Source: Brevundimonas vesicularis | GTDB taxonomy: Bacteria > Pseudomonadota > Alphaproteobacteria > Caulobacterales > Caulobacteraceae | DNA: 64,000 bases | Direction of reading: 5' to 3' | NCBI RefSeq assembly: GCF_027886425.1 | Contig: NZ_CP115671.1 | Location: 1,860,001 to 1,924,000 of the forward strand | Part shown: positions 44,501 through 52,231 of the stretch, one piece after another | Numbering within the stretch: position 1 is the stretch's first letter | Layout of the letters: every line of letters begins with the position of its first letter | Made by a program: the position numbers and the translations under genes | The notes under the pieces: generated by a model | The model's database searches: none | Told to the model about the DNA's origin: nothing | The model's input: only the letters and a program-made list of their open reading frames with translations

Positions 44501-45649
44501 ATGAGATTGTTGCTTGCCGATTGCCTGCCGGCGGACTGGCGCAATGCGCGCCTGCTCGGACGGGTCCTTACCGAGGTCGGACCCTCGCCCGTTCTGGTGC
44601 GGGGCGGGCGGCTCTATGATCTTTCGAACCACGTCGCCACAACGGCCCAGGCAGTCGCGCGGGACGATCTGGACGCGGCCGGCATGGATATGGGGCCGCT
44701 GGACGAACTGACCGTCGCCTCGGCCTGGTCGGCGCAGGGCGTCCAGTTGCTGTCGCCGCTGGACCTGCAATGCATCAAGGCCTCGGGCGTGACCTTTGCG
44801 GTCTCGGCCTTGGAACGGGTGATCGAGGAGCGGGCGCGCGGTGACGCCGACGCCGCCAACGCCGTGCGCCAGTCCATCCTCAACCGGATCGGCGGCGACC
44901 TGAAGAATCTGCGGCCGGGTTCGGATCAAGCCGAGGCCGTCAAGGCGCAGCTGATCGCCGAGGGCTTGTGGTCGCAATATCTCGAAGTCGCCATCGGCCC
45001 CTATGCCGAAATCTTCACCAAGGCGCCGGTGCTGGCCTCGGTCGGCTGGGGCGCCGAGGTCGGGGTGCGGGCGGACTCAGCCTGGAACAACCCGGAGCCG
45101 GAGGTAGTCGTCGTCTGCGATCCGTCCGGCCGCCCGGTCGGCGCCAGCCTGGGCAACGACGTCAATCTGCGCGACATCGAGGGCCGGTCGGCCCTGCTGC
45201 TGGGCAAGGCCAAGGACAACAACGCCTCGGCCTCAATCGGCCCCTTCATCCGCCTGTTCGACGACGACTTCACGATGGACGACGTGCGCTCAGCGACGGT
45301 CCGGCTGGAGGTCGAGGGAGCGGACGGCTTCATGATGACGGGCGAAAGCTCGATGAGCCTGATCAGCCGCGATCCCGAGGAACTGGTGCGTCAGACCCTG
45401 AGCGCGCATCAGTATCCCGACGGTTTCGCCCTGTATCTCGGGACCATGTTCGCGCCGATCGACGACCGCGATGCGCCGGGCAAGGGCTTCACCCACAAGA
45501 TGGGCGACCGGGTCCGCGTCTCGTCCGAGAAACTGGGCGTGCTGGAAAACATCGTCGCGACCTGCGACCAGGCCCCGCCCTGGAAGTTCGGGGTGCTGGA
45601 GCTGATGCGCAATCTGGCCGGTCGCGGCCTTCTCGGAGTTTCCGCATGA
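44501..45649 (+). CDS. xylX: 2-keto-3-deoxy-D-xylonate dehydratase
   Basis: 382 residues from ATG 44501, where GGGGAGG directly abuts the ATG; TTG 44507 would give better spacing. It shares long stretches with Caulobacter XylX: VDLQCIKASGVTFAVSALER, ERARGDADAAN, GLWSQYLEVAIGPYAEIFT, WNNPEPEVVVVCD and LGNDVNLRDIEGRSALLLGK. FAH-superfamily enzyme that dehydrates 2-keto-3-deoxyxylonate to 2-oxoglutarate semialdehyde, the fourth Weimberg step. First gene of the operon, overlapping xylB by 4 bp. Confidence 0.93.
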   Translation: MRLLLADCLPADWRNARLLGRVLTEVGPSPVLVRGGRLYDLSNHVATTAQAVARDDLDAAGMDMGPLDELTVASAWSAQGVQLLSPLDLQCIKASGVTFAVSALERVIEERARGDADAANAVRQSILNRIGGDLKNLRPGSDQAEAVKAQLIAEGLWSQYLEVAIGPYAEIFTKAPVLASVGWGAEVGVRADSAWNNPEPEVVVVCDPSGRPVGASLGNDVNLRDIEGRSALLLGKAKDNNASASIGPFIRLFDDDFTMDDVRSATVRLEVEGADGFMMTGESSMSLISRDPEELVRQTLSAHQYPDGFALYLGTMFAPIDDRDAPGKGFTHKMGDRVRVSSEKLGVLENIVATCDQAPPWKFGVLELMRNLAGRGLLGVSA

Positions 45650-46404
45650 GCGGCGCCATCTATCCGTCGCTAAAGGGCCGTCTGGTCGTCGTCACCGGCG
45701 GCGGGTCCGGCATCGGCGCCGGTTTCACCGAGGCCTTTGCGCGTCAGGGCGCCCGTGTCGTCTTCTTCGACATCGCCGAGGCGGACTCGAAGGCGCTGGA
45801 GGCATCACTGGCCGAACTGTCGCCCGCCCCGACCTTCCGCCAATGCGATCTAATGGACGTGGCCGCCTTGCAGGCCTGCCTGGCCGAGATCGTCGCCGAA
45901 CAGGGTCCCATCGATGTCCTGATCAATAACGCCGCCAACGACGACCGTCATACGCTGGCGGAGGTGACGCCCGACTACTGGGACAACCGGATCAACGTGA
46001 ATCTGCGTCACCTCTATTTCGCGGCCCAGTCGGTCGCCGCCGGGATGCGCGAGCAGGGCAGGGGGGTCATCATCAACCTGGGCTCGATCAGCTGGCATCT
46101 GGGGCTGCCGGATCTGTCGCTTTACGAAACCGCCAAGGCGGGCATTGAGGGCATGACTCGCGCCCTGGCGCGCGAGCTGGGCGGTGACGGCGTGCGTGTC
46201 GTCTGCATCGTGCCGGGCAATGTCCAGACCCCGCGTCAGATGAAATGGTACACGCCGGAAGGAGAGGCCGAGATCGTGGCGGCGCAATGCCTGCCGGGCC
46301 GGCTTCAGCCCGACGACGTCGCGGCGCTCGGCCTGTTCCTCGCATCCGACGATGCACGTTTGATTACAGGCCACGAGTATTTCGTGGACGCTGGCTGGCG
46401 ATAG
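45646..46404 (+). CDS. xylB: D-xylose 1-dehydrogenase
   Basis: 252 residues, near-collinear with Caulobacter XylB: AIYPSLKGRLVVVTGGGSGI, NNAANDDRHTLAEVTPDYWD, INLGSISWHLGLPDLSLYET and VPGNVQTPRQMKWYTPEGEA. SDR catalytic Tyr160 and Lys164. It oxidises xylose to xylonolactone with NAD+. Starts inside the xylX stop (ATGA). A paralogue at 17129 serves the galactose cluster. Confidence 0.94.
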   Translation: MSGAIYPSLKGRLVVVTGGGSGIGAGFTEAFARQGARVVFFDIAEADSKALEASLAELSPAPTFRQCDLMDVAALQACLAEIVAEQGPIDVLINNAANDDRHTLAEVTPDYWDNRINVNLRHLYFAAQSVAAGMREQGRGVIINLGSISWHLGLPDLSLYETAKAGIEGMTRALARELGGDGVRVVCIVPGNVQTPRQMKWYTPEGEAEIVAAQCLPGRLQPDDVAALGLFLASDDARLITGHEYFVDAGWR

Positions 46405-46456
46405 GTTTTCTGAGTTTCACGCCCGCGTCAGACGGGCATTCGGAGGGAATATCGAG

Positions 46457-47890
46457 ATGGCAGGACCGACGGGGGGCACAGGCCCCGACATCGCGGGTGA
46501 CGACCGCGTCAACATGGCGTTCATCGCCCTGATCGTGGCGGTCGCCACCATCGGCGGCTTCATGTTCGGCTATGATTCCGGCGTCATCAACGGCACCCAA
46601 GACGGGCTGGAGGCGGCCTTCAACCTGTCGGCCTTGGGCACCGGTTTCAACGTCGGCGCCATCCTCTTGGGCTGCGCCGTCGGCGCCTTCATCGCGGGAC
46701 GTTTGGCCGACGCTATCGGCCGTCGCACGGTGATGCAGATCGCCGCCGGCCTGTTCATCGTCTCGGCCTTCTGGGCGGGTGCGGCCGACAGTTCGGCCCA
46801 CTTCATCATCGCCCGGTTCATAGGCGGCCTGGGCGTGGGCGCGGCCTCGGTCCTGTCGCCGGCCTATATCTCCGAAGTTACGCCGGCCTCAATCCGTGGT
46901 CGACTGTCGTCGGTGCAGCAGATCATGATCATCACCGGCCTGACCGGCGCCTTCGTGGCCAATTACGCCCTGGCCAAGACCGCCGGCGGATCGACGGCAG
47001 AGTTCTGGCTGGGCTTCCCCGCCTGGCGCTGGATGTTCTGGCTGCAGGTCATCCCCGCCGCCGTCTATCTGATCGCCCTCCTGGTCATCCCAGAAAGCCC
47101 GCGCTTTCTGGTCGTCAAGAAGAAGGACGCCCAGGCCGAGGCCGTGCTGTCCAAACTGTTCGGTGCGGGCGCCGGTGCGCGTAAGGTTCAGGAAATCCGC
47201 GCCTCGCTGGCGGCCGACCACAAGCCCAAGTTCGCCGATCTGCTGGACCCCGCGACCAAGAAGGTGCGCCCGATCGTCTGGGCCGGCTTGATCCTTGCCG
47301 TGTTCCAGCAACTCGTCGGTATCAACATCGTCTTCTACTACGGCGCGGTGCTGTGGCAGTCGGTCGGCTTCTCCGAGAACGACGCGCTGCAGATCAACAT
47401 CCTGTCCGGCGTCCTGTCGATCGCCGCCTGCCTGGCCGCCATCGCCGTCATCGACAAGATCGGCAGAAAGCCTCTGCTGCTGATCGGTTCGGCCGGCATG
47501 TTTGTGACCCTGGCTGTCGTCGCCTGGTGCTTCTCCAAGGCCGCTCTGATCGACGGATCGCTGCACCTGGACGACCAGACCGGCCTGATCGCCCTGATTG
47601 CGGCCAATGCCTATGTGGTTTTCTTCAACTTCAGCTGGGGCCCGGTCATGTGGGTCATGCTGGGCGAGATGTTCCCCAACCAGATGCGCGGTTCGGCCCT
47701 GGCCGTCGCCGGCTTTGCACAGTGGATCGCCAACTTCGCCATCTCGGTCAGCTTCCCGTGGATGGCCGCCACCCTGGGGCTGGTCTTCACCTATGGCTTC
47801 TACGCGGTCAGCGCCCTGATCTCCTTCTTCCTGGTCCAGGCTTGGGTGAAGGAAACGCGCGGTCGCGAACTGGAAGACATGACGGGCTGA
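46457..47890 (+). CDS. xylE: MFS sugar:proton symporter, probably xylose
   Basis: 477 residues, 12 hydrophobic segments. Sugar-porter signatures: GGFMFGYDSGVINGT, GRLADAIGRRTVMQI, LSPAYISEVTPASIRGRLSS, PESPRFLV and the C-half LVGINIVFYYG. It takes xylose across the inner membrane with protons, consistent with its place between xylB and xylA. GAGGGA is upstream of ATG 46457. A hairpin lies after its stop. Confidence 0.88.
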   Translation: MAGPTGGTGPDIAGDDRVNMAFIALIVAVATIGGFMFGYDSGVINGTQDGLEAAFNLSALGTGFNVGAILLGCAVGAFIAGRLADAIGRRTVMQIAAGLFIVSAFWAGAADSSAHFIIARFIGGLGVGAASVLSPAYISEVTPASIRGRLSSVQQIMIITGLTGAFVANYALAKTAGGSTAEFWLGFPAWRWMFWLQVIPAAVYLIALLVIPESPRFLVVKKKDAQAEAVLSKLFGAGAGARKVQEIRASLAADHKPKFADLLDPATKKVRPIVWAGLILAVFQQLVGINIVFYYGAVLWQSVGFSENDALQINILSGVLSIAACLAAIAVIDKIGRKPLLLIGSAGMFVTLAVVAWCFSKAALIDGSLHLDDQTGLIALIAANAYVVFFNFSWGPVMWVMLGEMFPNQMRGSALAVAGFAQWIANFAISVSFPWMAATLGLVFTYGFYAVSALISFFLVQAWVKETRGRELEDMTG

Positions 47891-47919
47891 TTTTCGCCTC
47901 CCATACCCATCTCCCCGAA

Positions 47920-47944
47920 ACGGGCGGCGCTCCCCGCCGCCCGT
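47920..47944. terminator. Hairpin between xylE and xylA
   Basis: ACGGGCGGCG, loop CTCCC, CGCCGCCCGT: a perfect 10-bp GC stem with no T-run. It lies inside the operon, so it is more likely an mRNA-processing or partial-attenuation hairpin than a full stop. Confidence 0.5.
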
Positions 47945-47967
47945 CAGCCTTATGAAAAGGACGTCCC

Positions 47968-49410
47968 ATGACCGACACGCTTGAACTTTCGCACTGGATC
48001 GGCGGCGAGAAGGTCGCGGGAGCCCTGGCGGGCGAGAGCCTGAACCCGTCGGATACGCGCGACGTCGTGGCCCGCACGCCCAAGGGCGGCGCCGCCGAGG
48101 TGGACCAGGCCGTTCAGGCCGCCCGCGCCGCCTTCCCCGGCTGGTCCGACGCCTCGCCCGAGGTCCGCTTCGACGTGCTGGACAAGGCCGGTTCGCTGAT
48201 CATGGAGCGCGCGGCCCAGATCGGCCGCCTCTTGGCTCGTGAAGAGGGCAAGACCCTGCCCGAAGGCATCGGCGAGACCATGCGCGCCGCCCGCATCCTG
48301 AAATATTTCGCCGGCGAGGCTCTGCGCGTCCACGGTCAGAACCTGGCCTCGACCCGTCCGGGCGTGGAGATCCAAACCTATCGCCAGGCGGTCGGTGTGT
48401 TCGGCCTGATCACGCCTTGGAATTTCCCCATCGCCATTCCGGCCTGGAAGATCGCCCCGGCCATCGCCTTCGGCAACACCGTCGTCATCAAGCCCGCCGG
48501 CCCGACCCCGGCGACGGCCGAGGCCCTGATCGCCATCCTGCATGAGGCCGGCCTGCCCAAGGGCGTGGTCAATATGGTCATCGGCGACGGCGACGTCGGC
48601 CGCGCCATCGTCGCCCACCCAGGCATCGACGGCATCAGCTTCACCGGCTCGCAGGCCGTGGGCGCAGGCGTCGCCGAAGGCGCGGTGAAGCGTCAGGCGC
48701 GCGTTCAGCTGGAGATGGGCGGCAAGAACCCGCTGATCGTTCTGGACGACGCCGATCTGGACCGGGCGGTGAACATCGCCCTGGACGGCAGCTTCTTCGC
48801 CACCGGCCAGCGCTGCACCGCCTCCAGCCGCCTGATCATTCAGGACGGCATCCACGACCGCTTCGTCGCCGCCCTGGCCGAGAAGGTCGCCGCACTGCGC
48901 GTCGGCAACGCCCTGGATTCCAATACCCAGATGGGTCCGGCCGTGACCGAGGCTCAGCGCGAGGTCTCCTACAAATACATCGACATCGCCCGCGAAGCCG
49001 GCGGCCGCATCGTCACGGGCGGTGAGCGCCTGAGCTTCGACGCCCCCGGCTGGTACGTCCAGCCGACCCTAATCGCCGACACCGCCGCTGACGCGCGCAT
49101 CAACAACGAAGAGGTCTTCGGCCCCGTTGCCTCGACCATCCGCGTCGCCAGCTATGAAGAGGCGCTCGCCGTCGCCAACGGCATCGAGTTCGGCCTGTCG
49201 GCGGGCATCGTCACCCAGTCGCTGAAACACGCCCGCGACTTCCAGAAGAACGCCAAGGCCGGCATGACCATGGTCAACCTCGCCACCGCCGGCGTCGACT
49301 ATCATGTGCCCTTCGGCGGCTCCAAGAAGTCCTCCTACGGTTCGCGTGAACAGGGCTTTGCGGCTGTGGAATTCTATACCCAGATCAAAACCAGCTACTC
49401 GGCGAGCTGA
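47968..49410 (+). CDS. xylA: 2-oxoglutarate semialdehyde dehydrogenase
   Basis: 480 residues. Aldehyde dehydrogenase with FGLITPWNFPIAIPAWKIAP, catalytic Glu249 in LEMGGKNP and Cys283 in GQRCTASSR. In this operon it oxidises 2-oxoglutarate semialdehyde to 2-oxoglutarate, the last Weimberg step, so xylose carbon enters the TCA cycle. The name xylA follows Caulobacter and is not xylose isomerase. AAGGACG is upstream. The xylC ATG lies 3 bp after its stop. Confidence 0.9.
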   Translation: MTDTLELSHWIGGEKVAGALAGESLNPSDTRDVVARTPKGGAAEVDQAVQAARAAFPGWSDASPEVRFDVLDKAGSLIMERAAQIGRLLAREEGKTLPEGIGETMRAARILKYFAGEALRVHGQNLASTRPGVEIQTYRQAVGVFGLITPWNFPIAIPAWKIAPAIAFGNTVVIKPAGPTPATAEALIAILHEAGLPKGVVNMVIGDGDVGRAIVAHPGIDGISFTGSQAVGAGVAEGAVKRQARVQLEMGGKNPLIVLDDADLDRAVNIALDGSFFATGQRCTASSRLIIQDGIHDRFVAALAEKVAALRVGNALDSNTQMGPAVTEAQREVSYKYIDIAREAGGRIVTGGERLSFDAPGWYVQPTLIADTAADARINNEEVFGPVASTIRVASYEEALAVANGIEFGLSAGIVTQSLKHARDFQKNAKAGMTMVNLATAGVDYHVPFGGSKKSSYGSREQGFAAVEFYTQIKTSYSAS

Positions 49411-49413
49411 TTG

Positions 49414-50268
49414 ATGAGCGAGCCGGAACTGATCTGGGACGTGCAGGCGGAGCTGGGCGAAGGCCCGGTCTGGGACGCTGCGCGCGGCGCGGTGTGGTTC
49501 GTCGACATCAAGGGTCGAAAGCTGCATCGCTACACCCCCGCGACCGGCGAGAAACGCTCGTGGGACACGCCCGATCAGACCGGCTTCGCCTTGCCCGCCG
49601 AGGACGGTTCGCTGGTCTGCGGCGTGAGGGGCGGTCTTTATCGTTTCGACCCGGAGGAGGGCGACTTCTCCCGCTTCCAGCCGGTCGAGGAGGACCGACT
49701 CCAGAACAGGCTGAACGACGGCTTCGTCGCGCCGGACGGCTCCCTGTGGTTCGGTTCGATGGACGACAGCGAACAGGTCGAGACCGGCGCTCTCTACCGC
49801 TGGTTCCGGGGCGAGCTGACGCGGCACGACGACGGTTACGGCGTCACCAACGGCCCGTGCCTCAGCCCCGACGGCCGCACCCTCTATCACCACGACACGC
49901 TGAAGAAGACGATCTTGGCTTTCGACCACCAAGACGGCGTGATCTCGAACCGGCGCGTCTTCGCCGTGACCGAGGACGGCTATGCCGACGGTCCCAGCAT
50001 GGACGCGGAGGGCGTGCTGCACGTCGGCCTGTTCAACGGCTGGGGCGTCGCCCGTTTCGCCCCGGACGGCACGCGGATCGGCAAGATCGACGTGCCGGTC
50101 CAGACCGTGACCAAGGCGGCTTTCGGCGGCCCCGACCTGCGCGATCTCTATATGACCACGGCTTGGTTGGGGAACGCCGACAAGCGCGCGGAGCAGCCGA
50201 CCCTGGGCGGCCTCTATCGCGTCCGCGTCGAGACGCCGGGCCTGCCGCAGAACCGGATCCGCCTATGA
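49414..50268 (+). CDS. xylC: SMP-30 family xylonolactonase
   Basis: 284 residues from ATG 49414. SMP-30/gluconolaconase propeller: AELGEGPVWDAARGAVWFVD at the start (metal-binding Glu), RLNDGFVAPDGSLWFGSMDD in the middle (Asn/Asp ligands), NGPCLSPDGRTLYHHDT later. It opens xylonolactone to xylonate. The same reaction is needed for galactonolactone and no lactonase exists in the galactose cluster, so it could serve both. Overlaps the epimerase by ATGA. Confidence 0.9.
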   Translation: MSEPELIWDVQAELGEGPVWDAARGAVWFVDIKGRKLHRYTPATGEKRSWDTPDQTGFALPAEDGSLVCGVRGGLYRFDPEEGDFSRFQPVEEDRLQNRLNDGFVAPDGSLWFGSMDDSEQVETGALYRWFRGELTRHDDGYGVTNGPCLSPDGRTLYHHDTLKKTILAFDHQDGVISNRRVFAVTEDGYADGPSMDAEGVLHVGLFNGWGVARFAPDGTRIGKIDVPVQTVTKAAFGGPDLRDLYMTTAWLGNADKRAEQPTLGGLYRVRVETPGLPQNRIRL

Positions 50269-51140
50269 TCGCCCTGACGGCCGGCGACTGGCGCGCTACC
50301 CTGGCCCCGGAGCAGGGCGGGGCGGTGCTGAGCCTGGACTGGCGCGGCCGGCCGGTGTTTCGCTCCACGCCCGAAGGCGCGACCGATATTCTGGAGACAG
50401 CCTGTTTCCCGCTGGTCCCCTATGCCAACCGGATTGCGGACGGGCGCTTCGTCTTCGAGGGGCGTGAGGTCCGCTTGCAGACACTGGATCGGTTCGCCCC
50501 CCACGCCCTGCACGGCGACGGCTGGCTCTTGCCCTGGACCGTCGAAAGCCAGACGACCAACCGCGTCGAGATGACGCTGGAATGGTCCCCCAAGGCCGAC
50601 GCTGATGCACAGGGTTGGCCCTGGCCGTGGCGCGCTAGCCAGACTGTCGAATTAAGCGACCAGGGCCTGACGATCACCTTGTCCGTGACCAACTTCGGCG
50701 ATGCGGTCATGCCTGCCGGGCTCGGCCTGCACCCCTATTTCCACCGCTACGCGGACAGCCGACTGGCTCTGTCCGCCGAGAGCGTCTGGATCACCGATGC
50801 GCGCGAGATTCCCGAACGCCTGGCACCGCCCACCGAGATTGTGGACTGGTCGAAGGGCCTGGCCCTCGCCGACGCTCCCTTTGTCGATTGCGCCTATGCC
50901 GGCTGGACGGGCGAGGCGGTCATCGACGGCGGCGGTCGCCGGGTGACGCTGAGCGCCGACGCACCTGCATGCTTGACCCAGGTCTATGCGCCGGTGGGCG
51001 TCGATTTCTTCTGCGTCGAACCCGTCACCCACCGCCCGGACGCTCACAATGCGCAGGCCGGCGAGGATCAAGGTCTGAAGCGCCTGCCGAAGGGGCAAAC
51101 CCTTTCGGTGGCTATGAGGATCAGCGCGATCAGTTCTTGA
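50265..51140 (+). CDS. Aldose 1-epimerase family protein
   Basis: 291 residues. Galactose-mutarotase fold: NRIADGRFVFEGREV, HALHGDGWLLPW (first catalytic His), GLGLHPYFHRY (second His) and C-terminal FFCVEPVTHRPDAHN with the catalytic Glu. It would interconvert alpha and beta anomers, helping the dehydrogenases that use one anomer. Last gene of the xyl operon. It is of the YihR/YphB type rather than classic GalM. Confidence 0.87.
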   Translation: MIALTAGDWRATLAPEQGGAVLSLDWRGRPVFRSTPEGATDILETACFPLVPYANRIADGRFVFEGREVRLQTLDRFAPHALHGDGWLLPWTVESQTTNRVEMTLEWSPKADADAQGWPWPWRASQTVELSDQGLTITLSVTNFGDAVMPAGLGLHPYFHRYADSRLALSAESVWITDAREIPERLAPPTEIVDWSKGLALADAPFVDCAYAGWTGEAVIDGGGRRVTLSADAPACLTQVYAPVGVDFFCVEPVTHRPDAHNAQAGEDQGLKRLPKGQTLSVAMRISAISS

Positions 51141-51210
51141 TCAGACAACAGAGGCTGCAGCCTCAAGCGAATCCGCAGCAGGACTGATGCCGCTTCTGCT
51201 TCGCTACAGC

Positions 51211-51330
51211 CATCGCCGGCTTCGCGGTTCAACTGGCGAACGACACCGAAGGCGACAGCGGGAACCGTACGCTTTCTACACCTGCTCAAGCCAAGTCAGC
51301 TTGTCAGCGGAGGGACGAGACGTTGACGAG
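51211..51330 (-). pseudogene. Decayed copy of HTH protein gene
   Basis: Minus-strand fragments ADKLTWLEQV (then stop) and, in another frame, AVAFGVVRQLNREAGDG match ADKLAWLEQV and AVAFGIARHLNRETGDA of the HTH gene at 51586-51870. Frames are broken. The copy continues into non-coding sequence homologous to the region before tRNA-Leu. Confidence 0.65.
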
Positions 51331-51476
51331 GCCTGCCGCGAACGATTGCGGAACAGACTGTGAGCGATTTCGTAGCGCTGTCCCTCCCGATTGTGTCGCA
51401 AAGGCCCTGCTTGTTCGGCTTCTCAGGCCCTTGCCGGAACGGTGAAACATCCTTAGAAGGCCCCGTCCTACTCGAT

Positions 51477-51516
51477 GCGGATGTGGCGGAACTGGTAGAC
51501 GCACTGGATTTAGGTT
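51477..51516 (+). pseudogene. tRNA-Leu 5' half (40 nt), putative att site
   Basis: Forty bases identical to positions 1-40 of the intact tRNA-Leu at 52024, ending just after the anticodon loop; then unrelated sequence. Breaks in the anticodon region are typical of tyrosine-integrase crossover sites. Confidence 0.8.
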
Positions 51517-51521
51517 TCTGC

Positions 51522-51663
51522 TCATCCAGCTCCCTCCGCCTTGTTTTCACTGATGATTTCCGAAATCTCCGCTTCGGTGGGGGGGCTACGGCCGCCAGCA
51601 CGTCGGCATCTGAGACGTGGGCATAGCGAGCTGTCGAGGTGATGCTCTCGTGCCCGAGAAGTT
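51522..51663 (-). pseudogene. Tyrosine recombinase C-terminal remnant
   Basis: Minus strand reads LLGHESITSTARYAHVSDAD, the last catalytic box of tyrosine integrases (LGH and nucleophile Tyr in TARYAHVS). A frame change at a run of seven G (51579-51585) then gives PTEAEISEIISENKAEGAG and a stop at 51522, only 5 bp from the tRNA fragment. The rest of the integrase is gone; sequence joins the HTH gene near 51665. An integrase ending at its att site is the normal layout of an integrated element. Confidence 0.7.
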
Positions 51664-51870
51664 GAGGATCTTAAGCAGCTTTCTGATCTGACGATCGGAC
51701 ACACCGGCCATCTCGCCGAGGGTGGCTTGGCTGGGCCAGGCATCGCCGGTTTCGCGGTTCAGGTGGCGCGCGATGCCGAACGCGACCGCGAAAACTGTGG
51801 CGCTCAGCTCACCATCGTCCTGCACCTGCTCCAGCCACGCGAGCTTGTCGGCGGTGAAACGGTCAGACAT
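51586..51870 (-). pseudogene. Truncated helix-turn-helix protein fused to integrase remnant
   Basis: ATG 51870. The first ~68 residues are coherent: FTADKLAWLEQVQDDGELSA, then DAWPSQATLGEMAGVSDRQI, a helix-turn-helix like those in replication or plasmid/phage regulator proteins. From about residue 69 (KLLKIL) the frame enters the integrase remnant out of frame and ends at 51586. So it is a deletion junction, not a complete gene. Confidence 0.65.
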
Positions 51871-52063
51871 GAGCAAGTCGCACCGTGAACGCTTGCGGAA
51901 CAGACTGTGGGGGATTTTGTGACGCGGTCCCTCCGGATTGTGTCGCACAGACCCTGTTTGTTCCGGTTCGTTGGCTCTTGCCGGAACGATGAAACGCCCC
52001 TAGAAGGCCCGTCCTACCTCAATGCGGATGTGGCGGAACTGGTAGACGCACTGGATTTAGGTT
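51741..52063. repeat. Imperfect direct repeat, right copy
   Basis: Partner of 51211-51516; includes the start of the HTH gene, the upstream region and the 5' half of the intact tRNA-Leu. Confidence 0.7.
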
Positions 52064-52108
52064 CCAGCGCCGAGAGGCGTGGAGGTTCGAGTCCTCTCAT
52101 CCGCACCA
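52024..52108 (+). tRNA. tRNA-Leu(TAG)
   Basis: Acceptor GCGGATG/CATCCGC, anticodon stem CTGGA/TCCAG around TTTAGGT (anticodon TAG), long variable arm (GCGCCGAGAGGCGT), T-loop TTCGAGT, encoded CCA at 52106-52108. It reads CTA codons. Intact, followed by a strong terminator. Confidence 0.96.
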
Positions 52109-52116
52109 AGACAAAA

Positions 52117-52150
52117 AAGGCCCTGGAGCGATCCGGGGCCTTTTTTTTTT
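52117..52150 (+). terminator. Rho-independent terminator of tRNA-Leu
   Basis: AAGGCCCTGGA, loop GCGA, TCCGGGGCCTT (11-bp stem with one mismatch), then a run of T to 52150. Confidence 0.9.
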
Positions 52151-52192
52151 ATTCCTAGCCTATCGCCCTTGCGGGCTACTTGAGGCCGAACA

Positions 52193-52223
52193 TGGGCCTG
52201 CCGCGATTGGTGCGACAGGCCCA
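52193..52223 (-). terminator. Possible terminator of the APC permease
   Basis: TGGGCCTG and CAGGCCCA, 8-bp stem, 15-nt loop, 9 bp after the permease stop on the minus strand. No T-run, so weak. Confidence 0.4.
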
Positions 52224-52231
52224 GTTTGGTC

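Larger units (their letters stand above)
51211..51516. repeat. Imperfect direct repeat, left copy
   Basis: Runs parallel to 51741-52063: the HTH gene start, the segment CTTGCCGGAACGGTGAAAC, and the first 40 nt of tRNA-Leu. Similarity is clear by eye but with many differences, except the tRNA part, which is exact. Confidence 0.7.
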
